A DNA stretch of 64,000 bases from Acinetobacter sp. XS-4 (GCF_023920705.1 NZ_CP094657.1:1550001-1614000), one strand, 5' to 3'; positions 45,143 through 56,118 are shown, counted from the stretch's first letter. The notes: a model not told the origin generated them from the sequence alone. Made by a program: numbers and translations.

Positions 45143-46339
45143 ATGACACAATCTGTTTGCATATTAGGTGTAACCGGTTCCATTGGTCAAAGTACCTTAA
45201 AAATTTTAAATCAACATCCTGATAAGTATTCAGTGTTTGCAGTTTCAGCTCATAGTCGAATTTCTGAGTTAGTTGAAATTTGCAAACATTTCCAACCAAA
45301 AGTTGTGGTTGTTCCTGAGCAGAAAGTTGCCGAATTAACAACTCTATTTGCACATAATAAATTACAAAATATTGAAATTTTGGTTGGCGAGCAAGGTCTG
45401 ATAAGCATTGCTTCACATCCAGATGTTGATGTTGTTATGGCTGCAATTGTTGGCGCTGCAGGTTTGTTACCAACTCTGGCTGCTGTGAAAGCTGGTAAAC
45501 GCGTATTATTAGCAAATAAAGAAGCTTTGGTTATGTCTGGTGAAATCATGATGCAAGCAGCACGTGATCATCAGGCATTGTTATTGCCAGTCGATTCAGA
45601 ACATAACGCTATTTTTCAGTCATTACCTCATAATTATTTAGAAGCCGAAAGAAATGGGCAACCACAGCAGGGCGTATCTAGAATTTTGTTAACAGCCTCT
45701 GGCGGCCCTTTTTTAAATCATTCTTTAGAGCAATTAAAAGAAGTTACACCTCAGCAAGCTTGTAAACATCCCAATTGGTCTATGGGGCAGAAAATTTCAG
45801 TTGACTCAGCTACTTTGATGAACAAAGGATTGGAGTTGATTGAGGCGTGCCATTTGTTTTCAATATCTGAACATTTTGTTACAGTTGTTGTCCACCCACA
45901 AAGTATTATTCATTCTATGGTGCAATACGTGGATGGTTCAACATTGGCACAAATGGGTAATCCAGATATGTGTACGCCAATTGCACATGCTTTAGCATGG
46001 CCTGAGCGTTTACAGACAAGTGTTCCTGCTTTAAATTTATTTGAATATTCTCAGCTTAATTTTCAAGCGCCAGATATTCAAAAATTCCCAGCACTTGATT
46101 TGGCTCGTCAAGCAATGCGTGCGGGAGGTTTGGCGCCTACTATTTTAAATGCTGCAAATGAAGTTGCTGTTGCTGCATTTTTAAAGGAACAGATTGGATT
46201 TACAAATATCCCACAAGTGGTAGAGCATACTTTGCAAAAATTGGAAAATTCAGTTGCTGAAAATATTGAGTGCATTTTAGCTAAAGATGAAATAGCACGA
46301 CGTGTAGCACAGCAATATATATCAAGTATAGGAGGCTGA
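45143..46339 (+). CDS. dxr: Dxr (IspC), DXP reductoisomerase
   Basis: A 398-residue enzyme that converts DXP to MEP with NADPH. N-terminal GVTGSIGQSTL NADPH motif, LLANKEALVMSG near 125, PVDSEHNAIFQ near 150 and the KISVDSATLMNKGLE metal/substrate region near 215. It starts directly after cdsA with no gap. The MEP pathway gene ispF is also in this window. Confidence 0.94.
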   Translation: MTQSVCILGVTGSIGQSTLKILNQHPDKYSVFAVSAHSRISELVEICKHFQPKVVVVPEQKVAELTTLFAHNKLQNIEILVGEQGLISIASHPDVDVVMAAIVGAAGLLPTLAAVKAGKRVLLANKEALVMSGEIMMQAARDHQALLLPVDSEHNAIFQSLPHNYLEAERNGQPQQGVSRILLTASGGPFLNHSLEQLKEVTPQQACKHPNWSMGQKISVDSATLMNKGLELIEACHLFSISEHFVTVVVHPQSIIHSMVQYVDGSTLAQMGNPDMCTPIAHALAWPERLQTSVPALNLFEYSQLNFQAPDIQKFPALDLARQAMRAGGLAPTILNAANEVAVAAFLKEQIGFTNIPQVVEHTLQKLENSVAENIECILAKDEIARRVAQQYISSIGG

Positions 46340-46340
46340 A

Positions 46341-47696
46341 ATGAGTGCATTATTTATGATTGCAGCAGCGGCTCTTTTACTTGGTCCTTTAATTGCAATT
46401 CATGAGTTCGGTCATTATTGGGTGGCACGAAAATTAGGTGTTAAAGTTTTAGTGTATTCCATTGGTTTTGGACCTACATTACTCAAGTGGACATCAAAAA
46501 AATCTGGAATTAAATATCAACTTTCAGCTCTTCCATTGGGCGGCTATGTAAAAATGCTCGATGAGCGTGAAGGTAATGTTGCAGAGCATGATTTACCTTA
46601 TGCATTTAACCGTCAAAAACCATGGAAACGTATAGCAATTGTTGTAGCTGGCCCATTAATTAACCTGATTTTTGCTGTCTTACTTTTCTGGATTTTATTT
46701 TTACCAGCCCAAGAACAATTGAATACTAGAGTCGGTAAAGTTATACCGAACTCACCAGCAGCAACTGCACAAATGCAAGTTGGTGACAAGATTATTGCGA
46801 TTGATGGGAAAGAAACGCAAACTTGGGAAAAACTTAACTTTGCTTTGATTGATCGTGTAGGCGAAACTGGTAGTGTAAATGTTGATGTAGACCGTGCAGG
46901 TACTGAAAAAAATATTGTTTTACCAATTAAAGACTTCCTAAAAAACCAGAATGAATCAGCTTTAGATGTGTTAGGTTTTTTACCATACCGTCCTGTTATT
47001 CCTGCTATTGTCACTGAATTAACTCAAGATGGAGCTGCAATTCGTCAAGGAATGAAAGTAGGCGATCGTATTGTTTCAATTAATGGTCAAGCTATGAAAG
47101 ACTGGTTTGATGTTGTTGAGGTAGTACAACATTCTCCAGAAAAATTACTCAATATTGATGTGTTGCGTAATAGTCAGTTAGTTCATTTGCAAGTCATGCC
47201 TCAAGGAAAACGAGATAACATGGGGCAAGTGAGTGGTGTTTTGGGTGTGAAAAGTGATGCGGGAAAAATTACAATTCCTGACGAATATAAGCAAACAATT
47301 CAATATACTCCAATACAAGCTTTCGAGATGTCACTAGATAAAACTGGTCAAATTTCTAGCATGATATTGAGTTCAATAGTAAAAATGGTTAAGGGTTTAA
47401 TCGGTTTAGAGAATCTTTCTGGTCCAATTACAATCGCAAAAGTAGCGGGACAAAGTGCAGAAATGGGATGGCAGACTTTTATCTCATTTATGGCTTTAAT
47501 GAGTGTAAGTCTTGGAATTTTAAATTTATTACCAATTCCAATGCTAGATGGCGGACATCTGGTTTATTACATTATTGAGGCTATTCGTGGGAAGCCTGTT
47601 TCTGAACAAATACAAATGTTTGGTCTAAAAATTGGTATGGTACTGCTCGGTAGTATGATGCTTTTGGCTTTATTTAACGATTTTATGCGTTTGTAA
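46341..47696 (+). CDS. rseP: RseP, site-2 zinc metalloprotease
   Basis: A 451-residue inner-membrane protease that cleaves anti-sigma factors and signal peptides within the membrane. HEFGHYWVARKLG (zinc site) is near residue 22, two PDZ domains occupy about 110-290, and LDGGHL near 395 provides the second zinc residue. Four hydrophobic segments fit the family. A small-lag junction with dxr (1 base). Confidence 0.93.
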   Translation: MSALFMIAAAALLLGPLIAIHEFGHYWVARKLGVKVLVYSIGFGPTLLKWTSKKSGIKYQLSALPLGGYVKMLDEREGNVAEHDLPYAFNRQKPWKRIAIVVAGPLINLIFAVLLFWILFLPAQEQLNTRVGKVIPNSPAATAQMQVGDKIIAIDGKETQTWEKLNFALIDRVGETGSVNVDVDRAGTEKNIVLPIKDFLKNQNESALDVLGFLPYRPVIPAIVTELTQDGAAIRQGMKVGDRIVSINGQAMKDWFDVVEVVQHSPEKLLNIDVLRNSQLVHLQVMPQGKRDNMGQVSGVLGVKSDAGKITIPDEYKQTIQYTPIQAFEMSLDKTGQISSMILSSIVKMVKGLIGLENLSGPITIAKVAGQSAEMGWQTFISFMALMSVSLGILNLLPIPMLDGGHLVYYIIEAIRGKPVSEQIQMFGLKIGMVLLGSMMLLALFNDFMRL

Positions 47697-47733
47697 ACGT
47701 ATATGGATTTATAACTTACTGGAAAAAACTGGC

Positions 47734-50256
47734 ATGCGGCACACACATTTTTTAATGCCTTTGGCACTTGTTAGCGCTATGGCAGCGGTACAACAAGCAT
47801 ATGCAGCTGATGATTTCGTTGTTCGAGATATTCGTGTAGATGGTTTAGTCCGTCTTACTCCTGCAAATGTTTCTACCATGTTGCCAATCAACAGTGGTGA
47901 TCGCGTTAATGAACCGATGATCGCAGAAGCAATTCGAATATTGTATGCCACTGGACTTTTTGACGATATTAAAGCCTCAAGAGACAACGATACTTTAGTT
48001 TTTAATGTCGTAGAGCGCCCAATTATTTCAAAACTTGAATTTAAGGGTAACAAACTTATTCCTAAAGAGGCTTTAGAGCAAGGCCTTAAAAAAATGGGCA
48101 TTGCTGAAGGCGAAGTTTTTAAGAAGTCAGCTTTACAAACAATTGAAACTGAATTAGAACAGCAATATACCCAGCAAGGTCGTTACGATGCTGATGTAAC
48201 GGTTGATACGATAGCTCGTCCAAATAACCGTGTTGAACTTAAATTAAATTTTAATGAAGGTACAGCCGCTAAAGTTTTTAATATCAATATTATTGGTAAT
48301 ACTGTTTTTAAAGACAGTGAAATTAAGCAAGCTTTCGCAGTTAAAGAAAGCGGTTGGGCTTCAGTTGTAACTCGTAATGACCGTTATGCTAGAGAGAAAA
48401 TGGCAGCGAGTCTTGAAGCTTTGCGTGCGATGTATCTGAATAAGGGTTATATTAATTTCCATATCAATAACTCGCAGCTTAATATTAGTGAAGATAAAAA
48501 GAATATCTTTATTGAAGTTGCTGTAGAGGAAGGCAGTCAATTTAAATTTGGACAAACCAAATTTTTGGGTGATGCACTTTATAAGCCACAAGAGTTACAA
48601 GCTTTAAAAATCTATAAAGACGGTGACACTTATTCGCAAGAAAAAGTAAATGCTGTTAAGCAATTATTATTGCGTAAATACGGTAATGCTGGTTATTACT
48701 TTGCAGATGTGAATATTGTTCCACAAATTAATAATGATACAGGTCTTGTTGACTTAAATTACTATGTAAATCCAGGTCAGCAAGTTACTGTGCGTCGTAT
48801 TAACTTTACAGGTAACAGTAAAACTGCCGATGAAGTATTGCGTCGTGAAATGCGTCAAATGGAAGGTGCTTTAGCGAGTAATGAAAAAATTGACTTGTCT
48901 AAAGTTCGTTTAGAGCGCACAGGATTCTTTAAAACTGTTGATATTAAACCAGCACGTATTCCAAACTCACCAGATCAGGTGGATTTAAACGTAAATGTTG
49001 AAGAACAACACTCGGGAACTACAACATTAGCGGTAGGTTACTCACAAAGTGGTGGTATTACATTCCAGGCAGGTTTGAGCCAAACTAACTTTATGGGAAC
49101 GGGTAACCGTGTTGCGATCGATTTATCTCGTTCTGAAACTCAAGATTACTATAACTTAAGTGTTACCGACCCTTACTTTACAATTGATGGGGTAAGCCGA
49201 GGTTATAACGTTTACTATCGTAAAACAAAGCTAAATGATGATTATAACGTTAATAACTACGTTACCGATAGTTTCGGTGGTAGTTTAAGTTTTGGTTATC
49301 CAATTGATGAAAATCAAAGTTTAAGTGCCTCAGTTGGTATTGATAATACTAAAGTAACCACAGGTCCCTTTGTTTCTACCTATGTCCGTGACTACTTGAA
49401 GGCAAATGGTGGTAAAGCAACAGGTACAGAAACTTATTGCCCAATTGATAATCAAATTCCTATAAAAGATGAAAATGGTGTTATCACTGGCACTGAATGT
49501 AAAGAGGGTGGCCAAAGAACTTATGAAAATGCATTTGAAGGTGAGTTCTTTACCTATAATCTGAATTTAGGTTGGTCATATAACACATTAAACCGCCCAA
49601 TTTTCCCAACTTCAGGTATGTCACATCGTGTAGGTTTGGAAATTGGTTTACCAGGTAGTGATGTTGACTATCAAAAAGCAACTTATGATGCTCAGGCATT
49701 TTTCCCTATTGGTACTACAGGCTTTGTACTGCGTGGCTATGGTAAGTTAGGCTATGGTAATGATTTACCATTCTATAAAAACTTCTATGCCGGTGGTTAT
49801 GGCTCAGTTCGTGGTTATGATAACAGTACCTTGGGTCCGAAATATTCAAGTGTAAATTTACAAGAAGAAGGTAAAGATGACTCTTCTCCAGAAGAAGTCG
49901 GTGGTAATGCTCTAGTGCAGTTTGGCACAGAGTTGGCTTTGCCATTGCCATTCAAGGGAGATTGGACTCGTCAAGTACGACCAGTTCTTTTTGCTGAAGG
50001 TGGTCAGGTATTCGATACCAAGTGTGACGTTGGTTCTTATTCTATGATTATGAATGGTCAGCAAATTGCAGATGCTAAAAAATACTGTGAAGATAACTAT
50101 GGTTTCGACTTAGGTAATATGCGTTATAGCGTAGGTGTTGGCTTCACATGGATCACCATGATCGGACCATTATCTCTTAGCTATGCATTCCCTCTAAATG
50201 ATAAGCCTGGTGATGAAACTAAAGAGATCCAGTTTGAAATCGGTCGTACTTTCTAA
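47734..50256 (+). CDS. bamA: BamA, outer-membrane protein assembly factor
   Basis: An 840-residue protein. Signal peptide at residues 1-24, five POTRA repeats to about 420, then the 16-strand barrel with the VRGY loop motif and a C-terminal Phe (IGRTF), the recognition signature of barrel proteins. BamA inserts outer-membrane proteins with BamB-E. It follows rseP with a 37-base gap and precedes skp. Confidence 0.95.
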   Translation: MRHTHFLMPLALVSAMAAVQQAYAADDFVVRDIRVDGLVRLTPANVSTMLPINSGDRVNEPMIAEAIRILYATGLFDDIKASRDNDTLVFNVVERPIISKLEFKGNKLIPKEALEQGLKKMGIAEGEVFKKSALQTIETELEQQYTQQGRYDADVTVDTIARPNNRVELKLNFNEGTAAKVFNINIIGNTVFKDSEIKQAFAVKESGWASVVTRNDRYAREKMAASLEALRAMYLNKGYINFHINNSQLNISEDKKNIFIEVAVEEGSQFKFGQTKFLGDALYKPQELQALKIYKDGDTYSQEKVNAVKQLLLRKYGNAGYYFADVNIVPQINNDTGLVDLNYYVNPGQQVTVRRINFTGNSKTADEVLRREMRQMEGALASNEKIDLSKVRLERTGFFKTVDIKPARIPNSPDQVDLNVNVEEQHSGTTTLAVGYSQSGGITFQAGLSQTNFMGTGNRVAIDLSRSETQDYYNLSVTDPYFTIDGVSRGYNVYYRKTKLNDDYNVNNYVTDSFGGSLSFGYPIDENQSLSASVGIDNTKVTTGPFVSTYVRDYLKANGGKATGTETYCPIDNQIPIKDENGVITGTECKEGGQRTYENAFEGEFFTYNLNLGWSYNTLNRPIFPTSGMSHRVGLEIGLPGSDVDYQKATYDAQAFFPIGTTGFVLRGYGKLGYGNDLPFYKNFYAGGYGSVRGYDNSTLGPKYSSVNLQEEGKDDSSPEEVGGNALVQFGTELALPLPFKGDWTRQVRPVLFAEGGQVFDTKCDVGSYSMIMNGQQIADAKKYCEDNYGFDLGNMRYSVGVGFTWITMIGPLSLSYAFPLNDKPGDETKEIQFEIGRTF

Positions 50257-50296
50257 GTACGACTTGACTAAACATGAAATAAGGACACAAATTTAA

Positions 50297-50797
50297 ATGA
50301 AAAAATTAAATATATTAATGTTGGGACTAGGTTTGACAGTTTCTGCTATGACTAACGCTGCTGGTTATGGCGTTATTGATCTTGCTAAAGTTGTTGAAAA
50401 TAGTGCTTATTTAAAGCAACAAAACGCAAGTTTAAATCAATCAGTTAAGCCAACTACAACTCGTCTTGAGCAGTTGGGTAAAGAATTGGAAGGTCTTCAG
50501 CGTCAAGCCCAAACTCAAGGGCAAAAAATGAAAGAAGATGATATTAAAAAGCTTCAGGCGCAATATCAGACAAAACTCAATGAATTTAATTCTACTCAAC
50601 AAGGTTTGCAGTCAAAAGTTCAAACTAGTTTGCAAGGAATGAACTCAACTTTTGAGACTCGTGTGAAGCAAGCAGCTGAACAATTACGAAAAGAAAATAA
50701 TCTTGACTTCATTTTGAATAAAAATTCAACTGTTGCCTATGACGCTAAATATGATTTAACTGATAAAATGATACAAAAGGTTAATTCAATGAAATAA
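50297..50797 (+). CDS. skp: Skp/OmpH periplasmic chaperone
   Basis: A 166-residue OmpH-family protein with a signal peptide ([21 protein letters not shown]) and a long coiled-coil region (about 60-130, Gln/Lys-rich). It holds unfolded outer-membrane proteins for BamA. Placed between bamA and lpxD, the usual order. Confidence 0.9.
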   Translation: MKKLNILMLGLGLTVSAMTNAAGYGVIDLAKVVENSAYLKQQNASLNQSVKPTTTRLEQLGKELEGLQRQAQTQGQKMKEDDIKKLQAQYQTKLNEFNSTQQGLQSKVQTSLQGMNSTFETRVKQAAEQLRKENNLDFILNKNSTVAYDAKYDLTDKMIQKVNSMK

Positions 50798-50801
50798 ATT
50801 A

Positions 50802-51872
50802 ATGAAAGTGCAACATTATCGTTTAGATGAACTAGCTCACCTGGTAAATGGTGAGCTAGTAGGTACGGGTAGTCTTCAATTTATAAACTTAGCAAGTTTA
50901 GAAAATGCTGAAACTCATCAAATTGCTTTCGTGAATGGCGAAAAGTATATTGATCAAGCAAAGGCTAGCCGTGCGGGTGCGTACATTGTTACAAGCCCTA
51001 TTAAAGAACAGCTTCCTGACAAACAAAATTTTATTATTGTTGATAATCCTTATTTAGCTTTTGCAATACTTACACATGTTTTTGATAAAAAAATTACATC
51101 GGTAGGTATAGAAAGTACTGCTCAAATTCATCCTTCTGCGATCGTTTCTGAAACAGCATATATTGGTCATTATGTCGTAATTGGCGAAAATTGTGTGGTA
51201 GGTGATAACACAATTATTCAGTCTCATACTCGACTGGATGATAATGTGGAAGTTGGAAAAGATTGTTTTATTGATGCTCATGTCACTATTACTGGTGGAT
51301 CTAAATTATTTGATCGTGTGCGAGTTCATGCAAGTACTGTAATTGGTAGTGAGGGCTTTGGCTTTGCACCATATCAAGGAAAGTGGCATCGCATTGCTCA
51401 ATTGGGTTCAGTTATTATTGGTAATGATGTTCGCATTGGTTCAAATTGTAGTATTGATCGAGGTGCACTCGATAACACAATTTTGGAAGATGGGGTCATT
51501 ATTGATAACCTTGTGCAAATCGCACATAACGTTCATATTGGTTCGAATACAGCTATCGCTGCTAAATGTGGAATTGCTGGCAGTGTTAAAATTGGCAAAA
51601 ACTGTATTCTAGCAGGGGCTTGCGGTGTATCAGGGCACCTTTCTATTGCTGATAATGTGACTTTGACCGGAATGTCAATGGTCACAAAAAATATTTCTGA
51701 AGCTGGTACTTACTCTTCAGGGATTGGATTATTTGAAAATAGCCATTGGAAAAAGACAATTGTACGCTTACGACAATTAGCAGATGTGCCATTGACCCAA
51801 ATCACTAAACGACTTGATCATATACAAGCTCAAATAGAGTCTCTTGAATCAACCTTTAATTTGCGTAAATAG
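50802..51872 (+). CDS. lpxD: LpxD, UDP-3-O-acyl-glucosamine N-acyltransferase
   Basis: A 356-residue enzyme. An N-terminal uridine-binding domain is followed from about residue 100 by a left-handed beta-helix of hexapeptide repeats (for example [14 protein letters not shown]), then a helical C-terminus. The catalytic His is in IAHNVHIG near residue 240. It adds the N-linked acyl chain in lipid A synthesis. Confidence 0.94.
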   Translation: MKVQHYRLDELAHLVNGELVGTGSLQFINLASLENAETHQIAFVNGEKYIDQAKASRAGAYIVTSPIKEQLPDKQNFIIVDNPYLAFAILTHVFDKKITSVGIESTAQIHPSAIVSETAYIGHYVVIGENCVVGDNTIIQSHTRLDDNVEVGKDCFIDAHVTITGGSKLFDRVRVHASTVIGSEGFGFAPYQGKWHRIAQLGSVIIGNDVRIGSNCSIDRGALDNTILEDGVIIDNLVQIAHNVHIGSNTAIAAKCGIAGSVKIGKNCILAGACGVSGHLSIADNVTLTGMSMVTKNISEAGTYSSGIGLFENSHWKKTIVRLRQLADVPLTQITKRLDHIQAQIESLESTFNLRK

Positions 51873-51878
51873 AATATT

Positions 51879-52364
51879 ATGACCGAGTCAACTACACCTA
51901 AATTTGCCATCCCTGAATTACCAATGCAGATTCAAACGATTCGTCAATATTTGCCGCATCGTTATCCTTTCTTATTGGTTGATCGTGTGACTGAAGTTAC
52001 TGACAATAGTATTGTTGGTTATAAAAATGTTTCTATCAATGAAGAGTTCCTACAGGGACATTTCCCAGAATATCCAATTATGCCTGGTGTTCTAATTGTA
52101 GAAGCATTAGCTCAAGTTTCAGGTGTTCTAGGGTTTATTATGAACAATGAAACGCCAAAACCAGGTTCTTTATTCCTCTTTGCTGGTGCGGAAAGGGTTA
52201 GATTTAAAAAACAAGTAGTTGCTGGTGACCAACTTGTATTAAAATCTGAATTAGTAATGCAAAAACGCGGTATCTACAAATATAATTGTACAGCTACCGT
52301 GGACGGTATTGTAGCAACAACCGCTGAAATTATGATTTCACACCAAAAAACAGAGCAGGCATGA
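51879..52364 (+). CDS. fabZ: FabZ, 3-hydroxyacyl-ACP dehydratase
   Basis: A 161-residue hot-dog-fold dehydratase with the catalytic His in LPHRYPFLLVDRV and Glu in FPEYPIMPGVLIVEALAQVSG. It provides unsaturated intermediates for fatty-acid and lipid A synthesis. The lpxA start overlaps its last 4 bases. Confidence 0.95.
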   Translation: MTESTTPKFAIPELPMQIQTIRQYLPHRYPFLLVDRVTEVTDNSIVGYKNVSINEEFLQGHFPEYPIMPGVLIVEALAQVSGVLGFIMNNETPKPGSLFLFAGAERVRFKKQVVAGDQLVLKSELVMQKRGIYKYNCTATVDGIVATTAEIMISHQKTEQA

Positions 52365-53149
52365 GCAATCACGACTTAATTCATTCTACGGCCATTATTG
52401 ATCCATCTGCAGTGATTGCTCCAGATGTCCAGATAGGACCTTATTGCGTTATCGGTCCAAATGTGACGATTGGCGCGGGTACTAAGCTACATTCACATGT
52501 AGTGGTGGGTGGTTTTACCAAAATTGGTCAAAATAATGAGATTTTCCAGTTCGCAAGTGTTGGTGAAGTTTGTCAAGACTTGAAATATCAAGGTGAAGAA
52601 ACCTGGTTAGAGATTGGTGATCATAATTTAATTCGTGAACATTGCAGTTTACATAGAGGAACTGTGCAAGATAATGCTTTAACTAAAATAGGAAGTCATA
52701 ACCTATTGATGGTTAATACACATATTGCACATGATTGTATTGTTGGTGACCATAATATTTTCGCGAATAATGTTGGTGTTGCTGGACATGTACACATAGG
52801 TGATCACACGATTATTGGTGGTAATTCTGGCATTCATCAATTCTGTAAAATCGATTCTTACAGTATGGTGGGTGGAGCATCACTAATTTTAAAGGATGTA
52901 CCAGCCTACGTTATGGCTTCTGGTAACCCAGCCCATGCATTTGGTATTAATACCGAAGGAATGCGTAGAAAGGGTTGGTCTAAAAATACAATTCAAGGCC
53001 TCAGAGAGGCTTATAAATTAATTTTTAAATCAGGACTTACCTCTGTTCAAGCTGTTGCACAGATTAAAAGCGATATTCTTCCGAATGTTCCAGAAGCTCA
53101 ATTATTAATTGACTCTGTTGAAAAGTCAGAGCGTGGTATTGTTCGCTAA
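52361..53149 (+). CDS. lpxA: LpxA, UDP-GlcNAc acyltransferase
   Basis: A 262-residue hexapeptide-repeat acyltransferase, the first enzyme of lipid A synthesis. Catalytic His in HIAHDCIVGDHNI near residue 126, and the substrate loop HRGT near 100. It overlaps fabZ by 4 bases and ends the run, with a strong terminator following. Confidence 0.95.
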   Translation: MSNHDLIHSTAIIDPSAVIAPDVQIGPYCVIGPNVTIGAGTKLHSHVVVGGFTKIGQNNEIFQFASVGEVCQDLKYQGEETWLEIGDHNLIREHCSLHRGTVQDNALTKIGSHNLLMVNTHIAHDCIVGDHNIFANNVGVAGHVHIGDHTIIGGNSGIHQFCKIDSYSMVGGASLILKDVPAYVMASGNPAHAFGINTEGMRRKGWSKNTIQGLREAYKLIFKSGLTSVQAVAQIKSDILPNVPEAQLLIDSVEKSERGIVR

Positions 53150-53160
53150 GAAAATTTATT

Positions 53161-53198
53161 AAAAAAAGACACTGCATATTGCAGTGTCTTTTTTTTTC
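53161..53198. terminator. Bidirectional terminator between lpxA and cpoB
   Basis: AAAGACACTGCA and TGCAGTGTCTTT form a long stem with a 3-base loop TAT, with A and T runs on opposite sides; lpxA and cpoB converge on it. Confidence 0.92.
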
Positions 53199-53207
53199 TT
53201 AAAATTA

Positions 53208-54068
53208 TTATTTATTAAAAAATTTAGCTTCTTCCGATTTTGGATACTGACTTAAGATTTTAGTTTTATATTGGTTTGCTGAAGCTGTATTTTTATCAAC
53301 ATCTTTAGCAATGCTATAGAGTTGATAAAGAGCACGAGGAGCTTTACTCGAATTTGGATATCGAGTTGCTACTACATTGTAGTTCTTTTTAGCTTCATTA
53401 TAGTTTACTGGATCAGTTGCTAAATTAAATTCAGCTAACCAAAAATAAGCATTCCCTGTATAGACGCTATTTGGATGATTTTTGATAAAGTTTTGCATTG
53501 GAGCAATCGCTTTTTTTGCGCCACCTTGCTTATAGGCATCTAAAGCTACAGTGTAAGCTGCCTTTTCAAGCTCTACAGGGTTTGATTGGTTTTGTGAAGG
53601 TGGTTGAGACGTTTCCGACTGTGGTGGGGGACTAGCGGAAGGAGTGTTTGTTGGAGCAGCATTCACTACTTTATTTTCAGCAGAAGTTTCTGTGCTTGCT
53701 GTAGCAGGAGTATCACTGTTCCCAGAATTATCTGATGGTGCACTTTCTGGATCGACCTTCTGATTGAGTAGCTCTAAACGTTGATCTAGATCCGTATAGC
53801 GATTAGATAGATCTTTTTTCAATTGCTCAATATCATTTGATTGTTCTTCTAACTGCCCACGTAAGGTACGTACATCATTTTCTAATTGTTGGTTTTTTTG
53901 CATTAATTCCCAGTTTAAATTACTAGGTACCGAAACATTATTAGAAGAAGTGTTAGTTGAGCTACCACCACTTTGGCTTAAACCGCGAGACTCAATTGGA
54001 ATGTTGGCATAGAGAGAGGTGGTGCTCATTAAGGCAATAAATAAGAAAGAATGCTTCATCAATCGCAT
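53208..54068 (-). CDS. cpoB: CpoB/YbgF-like periplasmic TPR protein
   Basis: A 286-residue exported protein. A signal peptide (KHSFLFIALMSTTSLYA) is followed by a coiled coil (about 45-95, MQKNQQLENDVRTLRGQLEEQ...). A Ser/Thr/Pro/Asn-rich linker comes next, then a TPR domain (residues ~165-280, YTVALDAYKQGGAKKAI...YPNSSKAPRALYQL). This is the CpoB/YbgF layout that coordinates peptidoglycan synthesis and Tol-Pal. It is not beside tol-pal here. The true start may be the ATG 9 bases later. Confidence 0.8.
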   Translation of the reverse strand: MRLMKHSFLFIALMSTTSLYANIPIESRGLSQSGGSSTNTSSNNVSVPSNLNWELMQKNQQLENDVRTLRGQLEEQSNDIEQLKKDLSNRYTDLDQRLELLNQKVDPESAPSDNSGNSDTPATASTETSAENKVVNAAPTNTPSASPPPQSETSQPPSQNQSNPVELEKAAYTVALDAYKQGGAKKAIAPMQNFIKNHPNSVYTGNAYFWLAEFNLATDPVNYNEAKKNYNVVATRYPNSSKAPRALYQLYSIAKDVDKNTASANQYKTKILSQYPKSEEAKFFNK

Positions 54069-54334
54069 GAGTATAGGTCCATAATTTTATGTAAAAGCCA
54101 ACTTAAAAAAAGGAATATATAAACTATTCACTTAACTATCTAAGATTTTAATTGGTCAATGCAATTAAAACAGCTAACAATATAAATGCAAGAATAGTTT
54201 ACAATCTTCAAGCATATTTTATTCAAAAGAAGATACAAGAAAGAATATAGAAATGAGATGTATAAAAATTTATAGGTTTTTGCTGATGAATTAATCAATT
54301 GAAACATAAACTTGCTTAAAACGGTCAAGAAGGC
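54069..54334. other. AT-rich intergenic region
   Basis: About 270 bases with only short AT-rich frames; no gene seen. It contains no clear repeat and leads into the 4.5S RNA promoter. Confidence 0.45.
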
Positions 54335-54362
54335 TTGCAACTATTTAAAAAATCTCTATACT
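54335..54362 (+). promoter_or_regulatory. Sigma-70 promoter of the 4.5S RNA gene
   Basis: TTGCAA (54335-54340) and TATACT (54357-54362) with a 16-base spacer; the predicted start falls at the beginning of the RNA. Confidence 0.7.
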
Positions 54363-54371
54363 CTGTTTTGC

Positions 54372-54491
<120 letters not shown>

Positions 54492-54494
54492 CTC

Positions 54495-54977
54495 TTAGTC
54501 CATTCTCCGTTGGACTGCTTTTATAATTACATCTAAGTCAAATCCTCTATATTGTAAAAATCTAATCTGTTTTGCTTTAAGTTTTGGATCTTTTTCTACT
54601 TCTTCGCCAAATTTTTTCACTTTCAGTTGATACGCTTGTTCTATCCAGTCAATATTGTGAATATCCTCTGCGATTAAATCATTTTCGATTTGTTTTATTT
54701 TTAAAGCTTGCTTAATACGTTTTGGCCCTTTGCCTTTACGAATCTGGCTAGCAAGCATCTGTTCAGCAACGCGTTGATCACTTTGATAGTTTTTTTCAGA
54801 TAATTCTTCAACAAGTTGATGAACCTCTTCAGGGTTTTGTGCATAACGAGTTAATTTTTCAATAAGCTCTGCTTTGGAATAATCTCGACGAGTCAATAAA
54901 GCAAAAGCATAAGACCGTAAACGCTGACCTGTAAGCAAAGCTCGTTGTTGAGATTGTTCTTCAGTTCTTTTGAACAT
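54495..54977 (-). CDS. recX: RecX, RecA regulator
   Basis: A 160-residue RecX (LTRRDYSKAELIEKL and KGKGPKRIKQALKIKQI repeats). It binds RecA filaments and limits their activity. The gene lies downstream of recA on the same strand with a hairpin between, so it is probably expressed at a lower level by read-through. Confidence 0.88.
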   Translation of the reverse strand: MFKRTEEQSQQRALLTGQRLRSYAFALLTRRDYSKAELIEKLTRYAQNPEEVHQLVEELSEKNYQSDQRVAEQMLASQIRKGKGPKRIKQALKIKQIENDLIAEDIHNIDWIEQAYQLKVKKFGEEVEKDPKLKAKQIRFLQYRGFDLDVIIKAVQRRMD

Positions 54978-55000
54978 AGTATTAGGATTCCCTTGTAAAA

Positions 55001-55023
55001 AAACGCCCCGAAGGGCGTTTTAA
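55001..55023 (-). terminator. Attenuating terminator between recA and recX
   Basis: AAACGCCC (55001-55008) and GGGCGTTT (55013-55020) form an 8-bp stem with loop CGAA, flanked by A and T. Probably reduces recX transcription. Confidence 0.8.
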
Positions 55024-55036
55024 AGCGCATGAATAA

Positions 55037-56083
55037 TTAAGATTCTAATAAAAGATCAGCTTCTTCTTCATCTTCAATTTGCTCAGTAGTCGTGCCTGTT
55101 GTTAACAGTTGCTCACGGATATTGCGTTCAATCTCTCCTGCCATTTGAGGGTTCTCTTCAAAGTGGCGAATAACATTGTTCTTACCTTGACCAATTTTAT
55201 TACCTTGATATGAGTACCAAGCACCTGCTTTTTGTACGATATCTTGCTGTACAGCTAAATCTACAAGTTCGCCTAGTTGGTTTGTGCCTTTACCATATAG
55301 GATTTGGAAAAGAGCTTCTCTGAAAGGAGGAGCCATTTTGTTTTTAACAACTTTAACACGAGTTTCAGAGCCGACGATTTCATCGCCTTCTTTTACTTGA
55401 CCAATACGGCGGATATCTAAACGTACAGAAGCGTAGAACTTCAATGCGTTACCACCAGTTGTGGTCTCAGGGCTACCAAACATTACCCCAATCTTCATAC
55501 GGATCTGGTTAATGAAAATAACCATACAGTTTGAGCGCTTAGCATTACCAGTAATTTTACGAAGTGCCTGACTCATTAGACGAGCTTGTAAGCCCATATG
55601 AGAGTCACCCATCTCGCCTTCAATTTCTGCTTTAGGGGTAAGTGCTGCGACTGAATCGACAACGATTAAGTCAATTGCGCCAGAGCGAACTAACATATCT
55701 GCAATTTCAAGTGCTTGTTCACCGTTATCAGGCTGTGATACAAGCAGGTTATCAATGTCTACACCAAGCTTACGTGCATATTGTGGATCTAAAGCGTGCT
55801 CTGCATCGATAAATGCACAAGTGCCGCCAGTTTTTTGACATTGTGCAATCGCTTGTAGAGTCATTGTGGTTTTACCAGAAGATTCTGGACCATAAATCTC
55901 GACAATACGACCTTTTGGTAAACCGCCAATCCCCAATGCAATATCTAAAGTCAAAGAGCCTGTAGATACAGCTTCAACAGCTTGAACAGTGTTGTCACCG
56001 AGACGCATCACCGTATTTTTGCCAAATTGTTTCTCAATTTGACTTAGCGCGGCTTGTAATGCTTTGCTTTTATTCTCATCCAT
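55037..56083 (-). CDS. recA: RecA recombinase
   Basis: A 348-residue RecA with Walker [10 protein letters not shown] near residue 66, DNA-binding loops intact ([15 protein letters not shown]), and an acidic C-terminus ([12 protein letters not shown]). It drives homologous recombination and the DNA-damage response. Acinetobacter lacks LexA, so regulation is not by a classic SOS box; none is seen upstream, but a split inverted repeat is. Confidence 0.97.
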   Translation of the reverse strand: MDENKSKALQAALSQIEKQFGKNTVMRLGDNTVQAVEAVSTGSLTLDIALGIGGLPKGRIVEIYGPESSGKTTMTLQAIAQCQKTGGTCAFIDAEHALDPQYARKLGVDIDNLLVSQPDNGEQALEIADMLVRSGAIDLIVVDSVAALTPKAEIEGEMGDSHMGLQARLMSQALRKITGNAKRSNCMVIFINQIRMKIGVMFGSPETTTGGNALKFYASVRLDIRRIGQVKEGDEIVGSETRVKVVKNKMAPPFREALFQILYGKGTNQLGELVDLAVQQDIVQKAGAWYSYQGNKIGQGKNNVIRHFEENPQMAGEIERNIREQLLTTGTTTEQIEDEEEADLLLES

Positions 56084-56118
56084 CTCAAAAACCTCAATAC
56101 TCTATGTTCATCACGTTT

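Noticed and set aside
54140..54340. 66-residue minus-strand frame before the 4.5S RNA
   Set aside because: AT-driven frame with no ribosome site that overlaps the RNA promoter.
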